Shown here piece after piece: positions 1 to 8,365 of a stretch of 64,000 nucleotides of DNA. How positions within the stretch are numbered: the first letter of the stretch is position 1; each line of letters begins with the position of its first letter. The notes under the pieces were generated by a model, which had not been told where the DNA came from, searched no databases, and was given only the letters and a program-made list of their open reading frames with translations. Position numbers and translations under genes: made by a program. The stretch is from Lactonifactor sp. BIOML-A5 (lineage in GTDB: Bacteria > Bacillota > Clostridia > Lachnospirales > Lachnospiraceae): the NCBI RefSeq assembly GCF_009677585.1, contig NZ_WKYV01000014.1, positions 38,869-102,868 on the forward strand, in the 5' to 3' direction.

Positions 1-430
1 GGACAATACATTCAATCCGGGAAATTTCAAACGGCGCAGCAATAAAATAAATTGTCGTGTTAAGTAAAAGAAAAATACACTGCATGGAGAAAACATGTAG
101 AAATCCGCCCAACAGCTTTCCCAACACATATTGCCATTTTCGTAAGGCCGATGACATCAGCAAAGATTTCATTCCTGTCTTAGTATCTATCGGAATACGT
201 CCTGCCAATAAGAACATCAGACCGAACAATAAAACAAGGCTGTCGAGGCTCACAATCCGATAAACAAAGTATGCTGGCTCATTCAAAAACTCCAACCGAG
301 CTAAATTCCCAGCAGAGGGGAAATTGTCAAGTAAAGAAAGTGCCGTCGCTACAAGAAGTACACCCCATGTAACCAGACGCTTGAACTGCATTTTATATTC
401 ATAATGGAGAACAGAAAACATTTTACGCAT
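1..430 (-). CDS. ABC-2 type transporter permease, N-terminal part (cut by window edge)
   Basis: The frame stays open from an ATG at 430 to the window edge and gives about 143 residues. Hydrophobic stretches such as WGVLLVATALSLL and LVLLFGLMFLLAG look like membrane spans of an ABC-2 exporter permease. The start overlaps the stop of the upstream ATPase by 8 bp, the usual coupling of an ATPase with its membrane partner. The substrate cannot be told from this fragment. The C-terminal part lies outside the window. Confidence 0.72.
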   Translation of the reverse strand, partial: MRKMFSVLHYEYKMQFKRLVTWGVLLVATALSLLDNFPSAGNLARLEFLNEPAYFVYRIVSLDSLVLLFGLMFLLAGRIPIDTKTGMKSLLMSSALRKWQYVLGKLLGGFLHVFSMQCIFLLLNTTIYFIAAPFEISRIECIV

Positions 431-1301
431 GGGCTTTCCCTCCCATACAATACACATAAGCATCTTCCAAAGTCGCCGTGACAGGTGTGGCCTGTGAGAA
501 AAGCCCGCTTTCGTCCATTATTCGCGCAGTCAATCCGTGGCTCTCGTATGTCGTCGACAATACTACAGATTTCTTTTGAAGCTCGATAAGCTGGTTTTCA
601 TTTTCTAAATGTAGGATTTTTACCTTATCTTTTACCCGTTCTAATAGGGCGGCAGATGTACCTGCATAAAATAGATGCCCTTTCCGCAGAACAGCAAGTT
701 CTTCGCATAGCTGGTGAATATCTTCGACAATATGCGTAGAGAGCAAAACGGTGCGGCCCTCTCTTGCATATCTTGACAATAGGCCGCGGAACCTCACCCG
801 TTCTTCTGGATCAAGACCGGCTGTCGGTTCGTCAACAACAAGAATTTGAGGATTGCCAATCAGCGCCTGCGCGATGCCAACCCTCCGTTTCATGCCGCCG
901 GAAAGCTGCCCTATTTTGCGTTTGGAAAATTCCAGCATTTCAACTTGCTCCAACACGCTACTGACAGCTTTTTTGTTATGAATGCCTTTGAGTTCTGCCA
1001 TGTAATTTACAAAGTCAAATACAGAAAGAGAGGGGTACATGGCAAGTTCCTGTGGCAAATACCCAATCCTTGCTCTGACCTCATTTCCCTGTTTCACGGT
1101 ATCAAAACCGCAAATGCGGATTATGCCTGCTGATGGGGTTAATACCGTAACCAATGCCTTCATCAGCGTAGTTTTTCCGGCACCATTGTGTCCCAACAGG
1201 CCAAAAACACCGCTGCCAACACGAAAGCTGACATCATCAAGGGCGGTCACGCCGCTCTTGTATTTTTTAGTAATGTGACTAATCTCAATGTTTGTATTCA
1301 T
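423..1301 (-). CDS. ABC transporter ATP-binding protein (ABC-2 exporter type)
   Basis: This ATPase would power the membrane partner encoded next to it. Walker A is GHNGAGKTT (residues 37-45), the signature is LSGGMKRR (133-140) and Walker B is ILVVDE (153-158) followed by PTAGLD. An ATG 12 bp upstream is possible, but its GGAGG falls where a ribosome binding site should be, 5 nt before the ATG at 1301, so I choose 1301. The tail beyond about residue 220 resembles the C-terminal extension of antibiotic or lantibiotic exporter ATPases. The gene follows a BlaI/BlaR-like pair and so may belong to that regulon (inference). Confidence 0.88.
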   Translation of the reverse strand: MNTNIEISHITKKYKSGVTALDDVSFRVGSGVFGLLGHNGAGKTTLMKALVTVLTPSAGIIRICGFDTVKQGNEVRARIGYLPQELAMYPSLSVFDFVNYMAELKGIHNKKAVSSVLEQVEMLEFSKRKIGQLSGGMKRRVGIAQALIGNPQILVVDEPTAGLDPEERVRFRGLLSRYAREGRTVLLSTHIVEDIHQLCEELAVLRKGHLFYAGTSAALLERVKDKVKILHLENENQLIELQKKSVVLSTTYESHGLTARIMDESGLFSQATPVTATLEDAYVYCMGGKAHA

Positions 1302-1353
1302 ACGCTCCTCCATTTAACTACAATCGTAGATTTATAGACTTTAATGATACGGG

Positions 1354-2319
1354 TTACTCATTGTAACCCGCACCATATTCTGTACCAGTATTATAGGCCG
1401 GATAAGGATAGAAATGTTCTCTGCTGAATTGTACGGAAAAAGCAACCGTAAGTATCAGAGAAACAGCCAGAATAGCCGTTATCATCCTGTCCCTGATCTT
1501 TGATGATTTTGTGGTGATCCGTTTGATTCTACGTTTTGTCAACACAAAACTGAGTGCGCCAATCCCTTTACCGGGTTTTGTAGCTTGAACCGTAGACAGT
1601 TCCAGCAGTCGGATAATAGCCGCAGCATATTCTGTTTCTGTGACTTTTCCCTGCGAAAATTTTAAGGCATTGCAATCGCAATCCGTTTCACAATGTAGTG
1701 AAAAATCTCCTTTAGCAATCCACGCAAAAGGGTTGAGCCAGTTTAATATGCAAACATAATCATAGATACGCTCCAAAAGAATATGTTTCCGCTTAATATG
1801 GGTCAACTCATGGATAAAGACAGCGGATAATTCGCCATCGGTCAGCTTTTCTATAACTGTTTTGCTCATGATAATTGCTGGGCGGATTGCGCCGGTAACG
1901 CAAATGGGGTTATCCAAAGTCCCCCAATATAGTGCAGGCACTTTTTTTAAGCCGACAATTTCCGCACATTGTAAGCAAAGAGCATTTAGACGCTCAGTGC
2001 TACATATCTGGTATCCTTTCAATGCCCGCTTTGCCATTATAGAGCGTATCGTATCATAGACGAAAAGAATACCGCACCCACACACCCATACCCAACAGGC
2101 AATATAAAATCCATTTAACCATTCCTGTGTTTCTGGTGATATGAGAAACACATCCGGTGAAAGGAATGGAACGCAAAAAAGGATCATACCGCAAAGCGGA
2201 AACCATAGCGGCAGCGTACAACGCAGAATGTGATTGATAAAAAGAGATAAAACACAAAATATACCGCCAATAGCAGATACAAAAATAATCGCATTGAAAA
2301 TGTTACCGAGTATCTGCAT
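1354..2319 (-). CDS. BlaR1/MecR1-like M56 membrane metalloprotease, short form
   Basis: A 321-aa membrane protein with several hydrophobic segments in its first 90 residues and an M56 zinc protease motif HELTH at 170-174. In the BlaR1/MecR1 family the protease domain leads to inactivation of the partner repressor. A hydrophobic segment near residues 275-300 is followed by only about 20 residues, so the extracellular penicillin-binding sensor domain of full BlaR1 (about 600 aa) is absent. It must therefore respond to something else or through another protein. The gene overlaps the end of the BlaI-like gene by 17 bp. Confidence 0.85.
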   Translation of the reverse strand: MQILGNIFNAIIFVSAIGGIFCVLSLFINHILRCTLPLWFPLCGMILFCVPFLSPDVFLISPETQEWLNGFYIACWVWVCGCGILFVYDTIRSIMAKRALKGYQICSTERLNALCLQCAEIVGLKKVPALYWGTLDNPICVTGAIRPAIIMSKTVIEKLTDGELSAVFIHELTHIKRKHILLERIYDYVCILNWLNPFAWIAKGDFSLHCETDCDCNALKFSQGKVTETEYAAAIIRLLELSTVQATKPGKGIGALSFVLTKRRIKRITTKSSKIRDRMITAILAVSLILTVAFSVQFSREHFYPYPAYNTGTEYGAGYNE

Positions 2320-2692
2320 CTGTTTTCTCCTGCTGCTCGATCAAGCTCTTTAGCTCATGCAATTCATCAGACGAAAGATTGCCGTTTTTGACAAATCCCA
2401 TTACCATCTTAGACAGGGAACCATCATATACGCGGCTTAGAAAACTGCGGCTTTCCGCAAGCTGGCATTCACTTTCTGATACTGCTGGATAATATAAGTA
2501 TCCCTTTCCTTGACGTTTTGTAGTCAATGCTCCTTTTTTTACCAAACGGGCAAGGTATGTTTGAATAGTCGTCTTGCTCCAACCTGTTTCTTTTAACCTG
2601 TCTAATATTTCGGGAAGTGTTTGTGGAGAATTACTCCAAACAATCTTCATTACTCGCCACTCTGACTCTGAAATAGAAAGTTGCTGCTCCAT
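2303..2692 (-). CDS. BlaI/MecI/CopY-family transcriptional repressor
   Basis: This 129-aa winged-helix repressor begins with the family pattern ISESEWRVMKIVW, followed by a recognition region around TTIQTYLARLVKKG. The C-terminal half (LSSDELHELKSLIEQQ) matches the BlaI dimerisation region. A GGAGG-type site precedes the ATG at 2692. BlaI-family repressors bind TACA/TGTA dyads and are inactivated by the BlaR partner. Here a consensus promoter with two ACTACA half-sites lies directly upstream, which fits autoregulation of the blaI-blaR-like pair and perhaps the exporter after it. Confidence 0.9.
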   Translation of the reverse strand: MEQQLSISESEWRVMKIVWSNSPQTLPEILDRLKETGWSKTTIQTYLARLVKKGALTTKRQGKGYLYYPAVSESECQLAESRSFLSRVYDGSLSKMVMGFVKNGNLSSDELHELKSLIEQQEKTDADTR

Positions 2693-2711
2693 AAAGCGCC
2701 TCCTTTGATTG

Positions 2712-2759
2712 ATGCTGTGTAGTTTATTCTATTATAGCATTGGAACTACATAGTGTCAA
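2712..2759 (-). promoter_or_regulatory. Consensus sigma-A promoter with two BlaI-type half-sites
   Basis: On the minus strand TTGACA (2759-2754) and TATAAT (2736-2731) are separated by exactly 17 bp. ACTACA occurs at 2745-2750 on the plus strand, inside the spacer, and again inverted at 2723-2718, just after the expected start point. BlaI/MecI operators are built on TACA/TGTA, so a repressor bound here would block a very strong promoter. Confidence 0.8.
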
Positions 2760-2935
2760 CCATTGCATAGAATATCTATACGTAAAATTAAACGGAAAAT
2801 TATGCCTGTCTACGCATTTAAGCCACTGAAAAGCCCGCTATTTCGGGGTTTCCCGGCATGGTCGATGGACAAGGCAGGACAGATTATCTAATCCTCGCCA
2901 GAGAGCGCTTCTAAATCTGTAGGGAAATCCATAAA

Positions 2936-2980
2936 ACGTTGGGCATGGTAACTGTTAGCTACACACCCAACGCTTTTTTT
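2936..2980. terminator. Bidirectional intrinsic terminator after the histidine kinase gene
   Basis: CGTTGGG (2937-2943) pairs with CCCAACG (2966-2972). The plus strand then has CTTTTTTT and the minus strand has TTTT. It lies 21 bp past the stop of the kinase gene. The remaining 2760-2935 interval carries no gene that I can support. Confidence 0.65.
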
Positions 2981-3000
2981 CATAAGAGTTTATAGTGCCA

Positions 3001-4365
3001 TCACCACAAAAACGCCGTAAACTTCACGCCGTTTTCCGTATTAACCATGTTGTGGATGATTTCGTGGTGGTCCAGGATGGTTTTAGTGATATACAGCCCC
3101 AGGCCACTGCCGCCGCTGTTCCGGTTCCGGGATTTGTCCACCCGGTAGAAAGGAGTGAAGATACGCTCCAAATCTTCCTCAGCAATGTGGACGCCGGTAT
3201 TCTCCACGGAAAACACCTCGTCCTTTTGGATGACAGTAATCACCGCGCCCACCGGCGAATAGGCCACGGCATTTCCGATCACATTGGTGAACACCTTCTC
3301 CATAAGCCGCCTGTCCCCCTGGTAGTGGTATTCCGGCTGGATGTCCATGCGAAGCTCGATCTGTTTATCTTCCATCCGGCCACGGAACTGCTGGCAGACC
3401 TTTCGCAGCATTTGGCTGATGTCCAGGTCGGTGCGCTCCAGATGGAAATCGCTGCCGCCCATCCGCGCCGCCGACAAAATCTCCTTGACCAGCGCCTCCA
3501 TGTCATTGGTGGTTTTCATGCACCGGCGCAGATAAGTATCCCGGTCTTTGTATTCGCCCACCTGATAGATCATGCCCTCCAGTTGCCCCTTGATGATGGC
3601 AATGGGGGTTTTCAGCTCATGGGACACGGCGGTAAAAAATTCCACGCGCTGCTTTTCCTGTTCTCGTTCTCGCTCAATATCTTTCTTCAACTGCCAGTTT
3701 GCCGAGCGCAAACTGGCCAGCGCATTGCTGAGCTGCTCCGCCATCTCGTTCAGGCTGGCGGCCAGCACGCCGATCTCGTCATTTCGGTTGACTTCACACT
3801 TCCAGGTCATATCCAAGGTGGTCATCCGCTTTGCCACGTTGCTGATACTGACCAGCGGCTTGGAGTAGTACCGGGAACAAACCACCGCCCCAATGACGGA
3901 AATCAACAGAATCACAACGGCTATAAAGGGGATGAGCTTCAGCAGGATGTCATAGGACTGCGCCACCGCGACAAGGGCGGCATTGGCAAATACATGGTAA
4001 GTTTGCCCGCCTTGCTGGAATGTAGCAGAACAGCTCATAGAGGGAGCAGAAGTGTCCATGTTCTCCATGTCGGCAAAATTCACGGAGAACAGATTATTCC
4101 CATAATTATCGTTGACTTCCACCGAGGCGTTGTTCGTCATGGAAAATTCCATCAGACTGTCCGAACTGGCCTCCCAGCCATTCCGCTCCAGAACTTCCAC
4201 CAAGTCATAAAAATCGGAAGTGACCTGTCCCTCCAGTTCCGTATGGTAATTTCTCGGCAGGAAAATCATCACCATGCCGTAAATGATAATGCAACAGACC
4301 ACCAGCAGCGCCAGCATACTGAGGAAGGTTTTGGCCTGAATGCTTTGACTAATCTTCCTTCTCAA
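3001..4365 (-). CDS. Sensor histidine kinase (HAMP-HisKA-HATPase)
   Basis: A 454-aa membrane sensor kinase. Transmembrane segments lie near residues 13-36 and 142-164 and enclose an extracellular domain of about 105 residues. A HAMP linker follows. The phosphoacceptor is His249 in AVSHELKTP, then come the N box (VIGNAVAYSP), the VENTG box and GGSGLGLYI. Its start overlaps the end of the response regulator by 17 bp, so the two form one operon. The overall plan is that of EnvZ/VanS-like kinases, but the sensor region does not identify a ligand and I give no name. Confidence 0.9.
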   Translation of the reverse strand: MRRKISQSIQAKTFLSMLALLVVCCIIIYGMVMIFLPRNYHTELEGQVTSDFYDLVEVLERNGWEASSDSLMEFSMTNNASVEVNDNYGNNLFSVNFADMENMDTSAPSMSCSATFQQGGQTYHVFANAALVAVAQSYDILLKLIPFIAVVILLISVIGAVVCSRYYSKPLVSISNVAKRMTTLDMTWKCEVNRNDEIGVLAASLNEMAEQLSNALASLRSANWQLKKDIEREREQEKQRVEFFTAVSHELKTPIAIIKGQLEGMIYQVGEYKDRDTYLRRCMKTTNDMEALVKEILSAARMGGSDFHLERTDLDISQMLRKVCQQFRGRMEDKQIELRMDIQPEYHYQGDRRLMEKVFTNVIGNAVAYSPVGAVITVIQKDEVFSVENTGVHIAEEDLERIFTPFYRVDKSRNRNSGGSGLGLYITKTILDHHEIIHNMVNTENGVKFTAFLW

Positions 4366-5023
4366 TTTTATATCCCGCCCCTCTCATGGTTTCTATGTAG
4401 TCCACACCCAGCTTTTTACGGATGTTCTTGATGTGGGTATTCACGATTTTTTCATCGCCAATATAGTCGTAGCCCCAAACCGTGTCCAGCAGCCTTTCCC
4501 TGGACACCACCCGGCCCTGGTTCTCCAGAAGGAGCTTCAAAATCTCAAATTCCCTGGTGGTAAGGGAAACGCTTTCTGTTCCCACAAGGACGGTAAGGCT
4601 GTCCGTGTCCACCGTGATTTCCTTATAGCGGATCACGTTATTGGGCGCAGCGCCGCCCTGTTCAGCCCGGCGCAGCACCGCTTCGATATGCTTCATCACA
4701 ACCGGCATGGAAAAGGGCTTGGTGATATAATCATCTGCCAGGGCGTCAAAGCCCTTCATCTGGCTGTCGTCATCATCCAATGCGGTGAGCATGATGATGG
4801 GAACCCGGCTCTCCTTCCGCAGGATCTCACACACGGCAAAGCCGTCAATTTTCGGGAGCATTAAATCCAGAAGCACCAGGTCGGGATTGTTCGCCCGGAA
4901 CTGTTCGATCCCGTCCAGGCCATCAGCAGCCAGGACCACCGTGTAGCCTGCGTCCTCCAGGAACGCCTTGATAATATTCTGAATGGATTCTTCATCCTCT
5001 ATAATCAAAATCATTTTTGACAT
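4349..5023 (-). CDS. OmpR/PhoB-family response regulator
   Basis: An N-terminal receiver domain (IIEDEES at the acidic pocket, phosphoacceptor Asp53 in LVLLDLMLPKIDG, later TKPF) is followed by a winged-helix DNA-binding domain (LTTREFEILKLLLENQG, then VWGYDYIGDEKIVNTHI). The protein is 224 aa from the ATG at 5023, which has GGAGGT 7 nt upstream. An ATG 33 bp further out lacks a site. It is paired with the kinase that follows. Targets are unknown. Its promoter carries the TCGCACA element shared with other ICE genes. Confidence 0.92.
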   Translation of the reverse strand: MSKMILIIEDEESIQNIIKAFLEDAGYTVVLAADGLDGIEQFRANNPDLVLLDLMLPKIDGFAVCEILRKESRVPIIMLTALDDDDSQMKGFDALADDYITKPFSMPVVMKHIEAVLRRAEQGGAAPNNVIRYKEITVDTDSLTVLVGTESVSLTTREFEILKLLLENQGRVVSRERLLDTVWGYDYIGDEKIVNTHIKNIRKKLGVDYIETMRGAGYKIEKED

Positions 5024-5104
5024 TGCTTGCACCTCCAAAGATAGTGTAGCATACAAAGGTGGAGTTTAGGTGGAGAAGGGGGCTTTTTTTGAAAAATCCC
5101 TCTG

Positions 5105-5161
5105 TTCATATTATACCTGAACTACAATGCCAGAAAAAGTGTGCGAATTTGAATTTTGTAT
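5105..5161. repeat. Bipartite direct repeat, copy 1 (copy 2 at 16267-16319)
   Basis: Two blocks recur in the same order near 16.3 kb. One begins TTCATATTAT and ends CTGAACT (17 of 19 matches). The other is GTGC-AATTTGAATTTTGTAT (20 of 21 matches). The spacer between the blocks differs by 5 bp. The pair brackets about 11 kb carrying the sigma-like gene and the metal-transport cargo. Confidence 0.6.
5110..5146 (-). promoter_or_regulatory. Promoter of the response regulator-kinase operon, with TCGCACA element
   Basis: TATAAT sits at 5115-5110 and TCGCACAC at 5146-5139 on the minus strand. The G of GCACA is 29 bp upstream of the -10. The same element at the same distance (29-30 bp) precedes tnpV, the gene at 33488 and the gene at 53846. 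The -35 position itself (TTTTTC) is poor, so an activator or alternative sigma factor is plausible (inference). Confidence 0.6.
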
Positions 5162-5211
5162 ATCCTCATAGCACGAGATTGTATGACAGGCTGTTTCTAT
5201 TTGAGGAAGTC

Positions 5212-5252
5212 AAAAATGCCCCTCACCCAACAATATCCAGGTGAGGGGCATT
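5212..5252 (-). terminator. Intrinsic terminator of the sigma-like gene
   Basis: A perfect 13-bp stem pairs 5215-5227 with 5240-5252, with a 12-nt loop. On the minus strand it is followed by a T run (complement of 5212-5216). It begins 5 bp past the stop of the gene at 5257. Confidence 0.88.
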
Positions 5253-5256
5253 AGAT

Positions 5257-5709
5257 TTAACTCTCCAATAAGAGCTTCAACTTTTTGAGGACCTTTATTT
5301 TCCGAACATGAACAGCATTGCGGTACACGCCAAGTTCATCTGCATATTGCCGTTCTGTCTTTTCCTCAAAGAACAGCGCCTGGATCAGCGCACGTTCCTC
5401 TGGAGTCAGCAGGGAAAGCGCGGTATGTAGCTTGTCCACTTCCAGCTTGTGAAGCACCACGCTCTCCACACTTTCCTGCTCATCGGAGAATTGCTGGGCA
5501 TTTTCATCCACCAGCCGGTCCAAAGAATCTTCGCGGCTGGGGATGATCTGCACCACTTGGCCCTCCTTTCCGAGAACGAACCGCTCGGTTTTCAAATCGT
5601 TCTCAAAATAGCGCATTTTCCGGTCGCCCTGCATGTAGGCCCGGTACACTTCATCCGTGACCTCGACATATTGGCCGCGAATCCATATTCTTTTTTTATC
5701 AGCGTCCAC
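5257..5709 (-). CDS. Sigma-70 region 4-like factor of ICE type
   Basis: A 150-aa protein with a C-terminal helix-turn-helix (about residues 95-148) that resembles sigma region 4: LSLLTPEERALIQALFF, then QYADELGVYRNAVHVRKIKVLKKL. The N-terminal part (IWIRGQYVEVTDEVYRAYMQGDRK) matches small sigma-like proteins often carried by Tn916/Tn1549-type elements. There is no clear region 2, so it may be a regulator rather than a full sigma factor. The start is GTG at 5709 with GGAGGT 8 nt upstream. A long hairpin overlaps that site. In related elements such genes lie near the excision genes, which are not in this window. Confidence 0.78.
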   Translation of the reverse strand: MDADKKRIWIRGQYVEVTDEVYRAYMQGDRKMRYFENDLKTERFVLGKEGQVVQIIPSREDSLDRLVDENAQQFSDEQESVESVVLHKLEVDKLHTALSLLTPEERALIQALFFEEKTERQYADELGVYRNAVHVRKIKVLKKLKLLLES

Positions 5710-5721
5710 GCTGTTTTACCT

Positions 5722-5759
5722 CCGATCAGTCTGAATTGCGAGAAATTCAGACTGGTCGG
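5722..5759. promoter_or_regulatory. 16-bp inverted repeat overlapping the SD of the sigma-like gene
   Basis: Arms 5722-5737 and 5744-5759 match at 15 of 16 positions around a 6-nt loop. In the minus-strand mRNA the 3' arm ends in ATCGG, and the ribosome binding site GGAGGT begins within that GG. Folding would partly hide the site before the GTG at 5709. It could equally be a protein operator. Confidence 0.6.
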
Positions 5760-5855
5760 GCGGCCCCCTACAACGTGGGAATGATGGGGTTCCTCTATAT
5801 AGAAAAACACACCTGCAGAATGGGACAACAGCCCTAACAGCAAGTGCGTTTCTTT

Positions 5856-5978
5856 TTAGTTCGTGTAAATCATGGCATGATAGTTCAGCGTGAAGGGCAT
5901 AAAGCCACTGTGAACAGCAAGAGGCTTTTTTAATGGCTTACGCTCTGTCACATTATGTCGAAACGCTTTTTCCTCCAC
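5856..5978 (-). CDS. Small 40-aa hypothetical protein
   Basis: An open frame from GTG at 5978 to TAA at 5856, with AGGAGGG 7 nt upstream of the start. The product is basic at its N-terminus (VEEKAFRHNVTERKPLKKPL) and ends HAMIYTN. It lies alone between the DtxR-like and sigma-like genes, in the position where ICEs of this type often carry small conserved peptides. I do not recognise a family. The good ribosome binding site is the main support. Confidence 0.45.
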   Translation of the reverse strand: MEEKAFRHNVTERKPLKKPLAVHSGFMPFTLNYHAMIYTN

Positions 5979-6111
5979 GGCGGCTCCCTCCTAAAGCCGT
6001 CGTGTTCGTATCAGCGTATAGGCGTCACTCCTTTGTCGAGGGCATAAGGAACGGCGGCCTTGATGTACTCAAAACCGCCGCAGTACCCTGAAAATCCATT
6101 ATGGGCGCACG

Positions 6112-6169
6112 AAGCTACCTGCCCCGCAACGGTTTTTTTCTTTCCCCGTTTAGCGGGGCAGGATAGCTT
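6112..6169. repeat. Inverted repeat after the DtxR-like gene
   Basis: AAGCTACCTGCCCCGC (6112-6127) pairs with 6153-6169, with one bulged base. It begins 12 bp past the stop of the DtxR-like gene. The T run lies in the loop on the plus strand, so it is not a standard minus-strand terminator. It may protect the 3' end of the mRNA or mark a recombination site. Confidence 0.45.
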
Positions 6170-6181
6170 GTCTTATTCGGT

Positions 6182-6565
6182 TTATTCTTGCTCTTGTGCG
6201 GCTGCCTCTTTCAGCCGTGAAAAGCTCTCATCGCTGATAATGTGTTCAATCCGGCAGGCATCGGCCTCCGCAATCCTGGGGTCAACACCTGCGGCGATAA
6301 GCTGCTCGGTAAAAAAGCAATGGCGCTCATAGATTTTTTCGGCAACCTCGCGACCCACATCGGTCAGATGGAGAAAGTGATCCTCGTCCATTGTGAGAAA
6401 GCCGCCGTCCCGCAAGGTAGCCACCGCATGGCACACGCTGGGCTTTGACACCTCCATGTGCCGGGCCACATCTACGGAGCGCACCAGACCGCATTTTTTT
6501 TGGAGAACAAGGATGGCCTCCAGATAATCTTCACCGGATGCGGTGGTATGTTGCTTTTTCTCCAT
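6182..6565 (-). CDS. DtxR/MntR-family metal-dependent regulator
   Basis: A 127-aa protein. Residues 8-65 form the winged helix (SGEDYLEAILVLQKK, then VDVARHMEVSKPSVCHAVATL) and residues 70-120 the metal-binding and dimerisation helices (VAEKIYERHCFFTEQLIAAG, then EADACRIEHIISDES). In the family Glu and His residues of these helices bind Mn or Fe. The start at 6565 has GGAGG 5 nt upstream. It is the last gene of the transporter operon and has no SH3-like third domain, as in MntR. It probably reports cytosolic metal to the transporters encoded before it (inference). Confidence 0.88.
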   Translation of the reverse strand: MEKKQHTTASGEDYLEAILVLQKKCGLVRSVDVARHMEVSKPSVCHAVATLRDGGFLTMDEDHFLHLTDVGREVAEKIYERHCFFTEQLIAAGVDPRIAEADACRIEHIISDESFSRLKEAAAQEQE

Positions 6566-6619
6566 GTGTTCCTCCCATGCCATTCGTACCAGCAAAGAAA
6601 ACATATTGGCTCCTTTTTG

Positions 6620-8365
6620 TTACTGTGTTTTATCACCGGACAGCTTCCAGTTGATTGCCTTTTCTCTAACATTCACAAAATCGGCATAAATGCCGGGCTG
6701 CTCCATCAACTCCTGATGTGTACCTCGTTGGACAATTCCGCCGTTTGCAATAACAACAATCTGCTGGGCATTGCGAACCGTTTTCAGCCGATGAGCAATA
6801 ATGATAACAGTCTTATCTTCTGTTAGTTTCTCAATGGCCTGCTGGAGTTCCGCCTCATTTTCCGGGTCCACACTGCTTGTTGCCTCGTCCAGAATGATGA
6901 TAGGGGTATCCTTCAAAATAGCCCGCGCAATCGAAATCCGTTGTTTTTCGCCGCCGGATAGAGTAGCGCCGCTCTCGCCAATGACGGTATCATAACCGTT
7001 TGGCAGTGCCATGATAAAATCATGGCAACACGCACTCTTTGCAGCTCGGACAACTTCTTCGTGAGTGGCATCCGGTTTACCAAACTTGATGTTGTTCTCA
7101 ATGCTATCCGCAAAGAGAAAAACATTCTGAAAGACCATGCTGATATTGGAAAGCAAGCTGTCCAGCTTATACTCCCGTATGTCGGTGCCTCCCAGTTTGA
7201 TACACCCTTCATCTACATCCCAAAAACGAGCAATCAAGCTGCACAATGTCGTTTTACCAGAGCCAGACGGACCGACTATCGCCGTAGTGGTTTTTGCGGG
7301 GATCGTCAGATTGACATGGTTCAAAATTCGGTGATCGCCATAAGAAAAGCCAACATCCTGCAATTCAATCGTGGTATCTTTCGGAGTAATATCTTTGCCG
7401 GACAAGTCCATTACTGGTGTATCGTCAATAGCGTCCACCTTGTCGATGGAACTTTCGATTAACCGAAGGGCAAAGGACTTTCCTCCCGCGGCCTCCAGTT
7501 CGCTGAAAATCAGGAAGGAGGCAACACACATCAGCAGGCAGTACACCAGTGTCATGCTGCTTTGCAGATAGAACAGGATAGAGCAAAACATGATTGCCAC
7601 ACTCGCCAATCGCAAAACAAACAGTTGCACCATTCCGTAAGGTCCGAAAACGGTTTCCAGTTTGGTATTGCGTGCTCGGCTTTCCTCAATGGCCTGTTTC
7701 ATTTTCTGATTCGATCCGCCACCGAGATTAAAGGACTTTACAATACCCATCCCCTGGATATATTCCAGTGTGGCGCCTACCAAGTCCTCCTGTGCCGCCT
7801 GCCGTTTAGGAGATACTTCCTGTGATTTCTTTTGAAGTGCGGAGTTACAGAGCAAAAACAGCGCAATCCCCAGGCAAGCCAGCAGACCAATCCTCCAGTC
7901 AAAGAAAAACATCACAATGGTAATAACCGTTACATGGATAAAACCGTGGATTACTGTAATTAGAACCGATGGCGCATTATTCTCCACATCGCTGATTGTC
8001 GTGGTGACAGTGGAGGTCAGGTCCCCCAGGCTATGGCTGTTAAAGTAGCCCATCGGCATATACTTCATCCTGTCGCCCACATGGATGCGCTTATCCGCGC
8101 ACATAAAATAGCCAACTCTTGTTTGTGAAAAGTCTGAAATATAGCTGCAAACGATTTTTCCAATCACCCCTGCCAAAAGAAGCAGAAAAGCGAACAGAAT
8201 ATCCCGCCCTTTGGTTCCTTCCACCAGTTCATTGAGGATCAGAAAAAGAGCGCCGATCTGAAACATATCAAAGATTGAGTGCAGCAGGCTGAACACCACT
8301 GACTTTTTCAGAACCCTTTTCCAGCGGCCAGAAAAAGCATAGATTTTCTTTAAGGCAGTAATCAT
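6620..8365 (-). CDS. ABC transporter, fused membrane and ATPase domains (YbtP/YbtQ-like), second half
   Basis: A 581-aa exporter-fold half-transporter. Membrane segments fill the first 300 residues. The ATPase has Walker A GPSGSGKTT (365-373), LSGGEKQR (469-476) and Walker B IIILDE (489-494). Its ATG overlaps the stop of the preceding ABC gene by 4 bp, so the two are probably made together as a heterodimer. Such pairs with exporter fold can import siderophores (YbtPQ, IrtAB) or export peptides. Placement between a metallophore-type SBP gene and a DtxR gene favours metal uptake (inference). Confidence 0.85.
   Translation of the reverse strand: MITALKKIYAFSGRWKRVLKKSVVFSLLHSIFDMFQIGALFLILNELVEGTKGRDILFAFLLLLAGVIGKIVCSYISDFSQTRVGYFMCADKRIHVGDRMKYMPMGYFNSHSLGDLTSTVTTTISDVENNAPSVLITVIHGFIHVTVITIVMFFFDWRIGLLACLGIALFLLCNSALQKKSQEVSPKRQAAQEDLVGATLEYIQGMGIVKSFNLGGGSNQKMKQAIEESRARNTKLETVFGPYGMVQLFVLRLASVAIMFCSILFYLQSSMTLVYCLLMCVASFLIFSELEAAGGKSFALRLIESSIDKVDAIDDTPVMDLSGKDITPKDTTIELQDVGFSYGDHRILNHVNLTIPAKTTTAIVGPSGSGKTTLCSLIARFWDVDEGCIKLGGTDIREYKLDSLLSNISMVFQNVFLFADSIENNIKFGKPDATHEEVVRAAKSACCHDFIMALPNGYDTVIGESGATLSGGEKQRISIARAILKDTPIIILDEATSSVDPENEAELQQAIEKLTEDKTVIIIAHRLKTVRNAQQIVVIANGGIVQRGTHQELMEQPGIYADFVNVREKAINWKLSGDKTQ

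Noticed and set aside
2760..2935. A 14-codon frame (MDFPTDLEALSGED) before the blaI-like promoter region
   Set aside because: It starts with ATG but has no ribosome binding site and no partner. It may be a remnant, but I cannot support it as a gene.
3001..5023. VanR/VanS naming of the two-component system
   Set aside because: Only the general OmpR/EnvZ plan is visible and there are no van resistance genes in the window.
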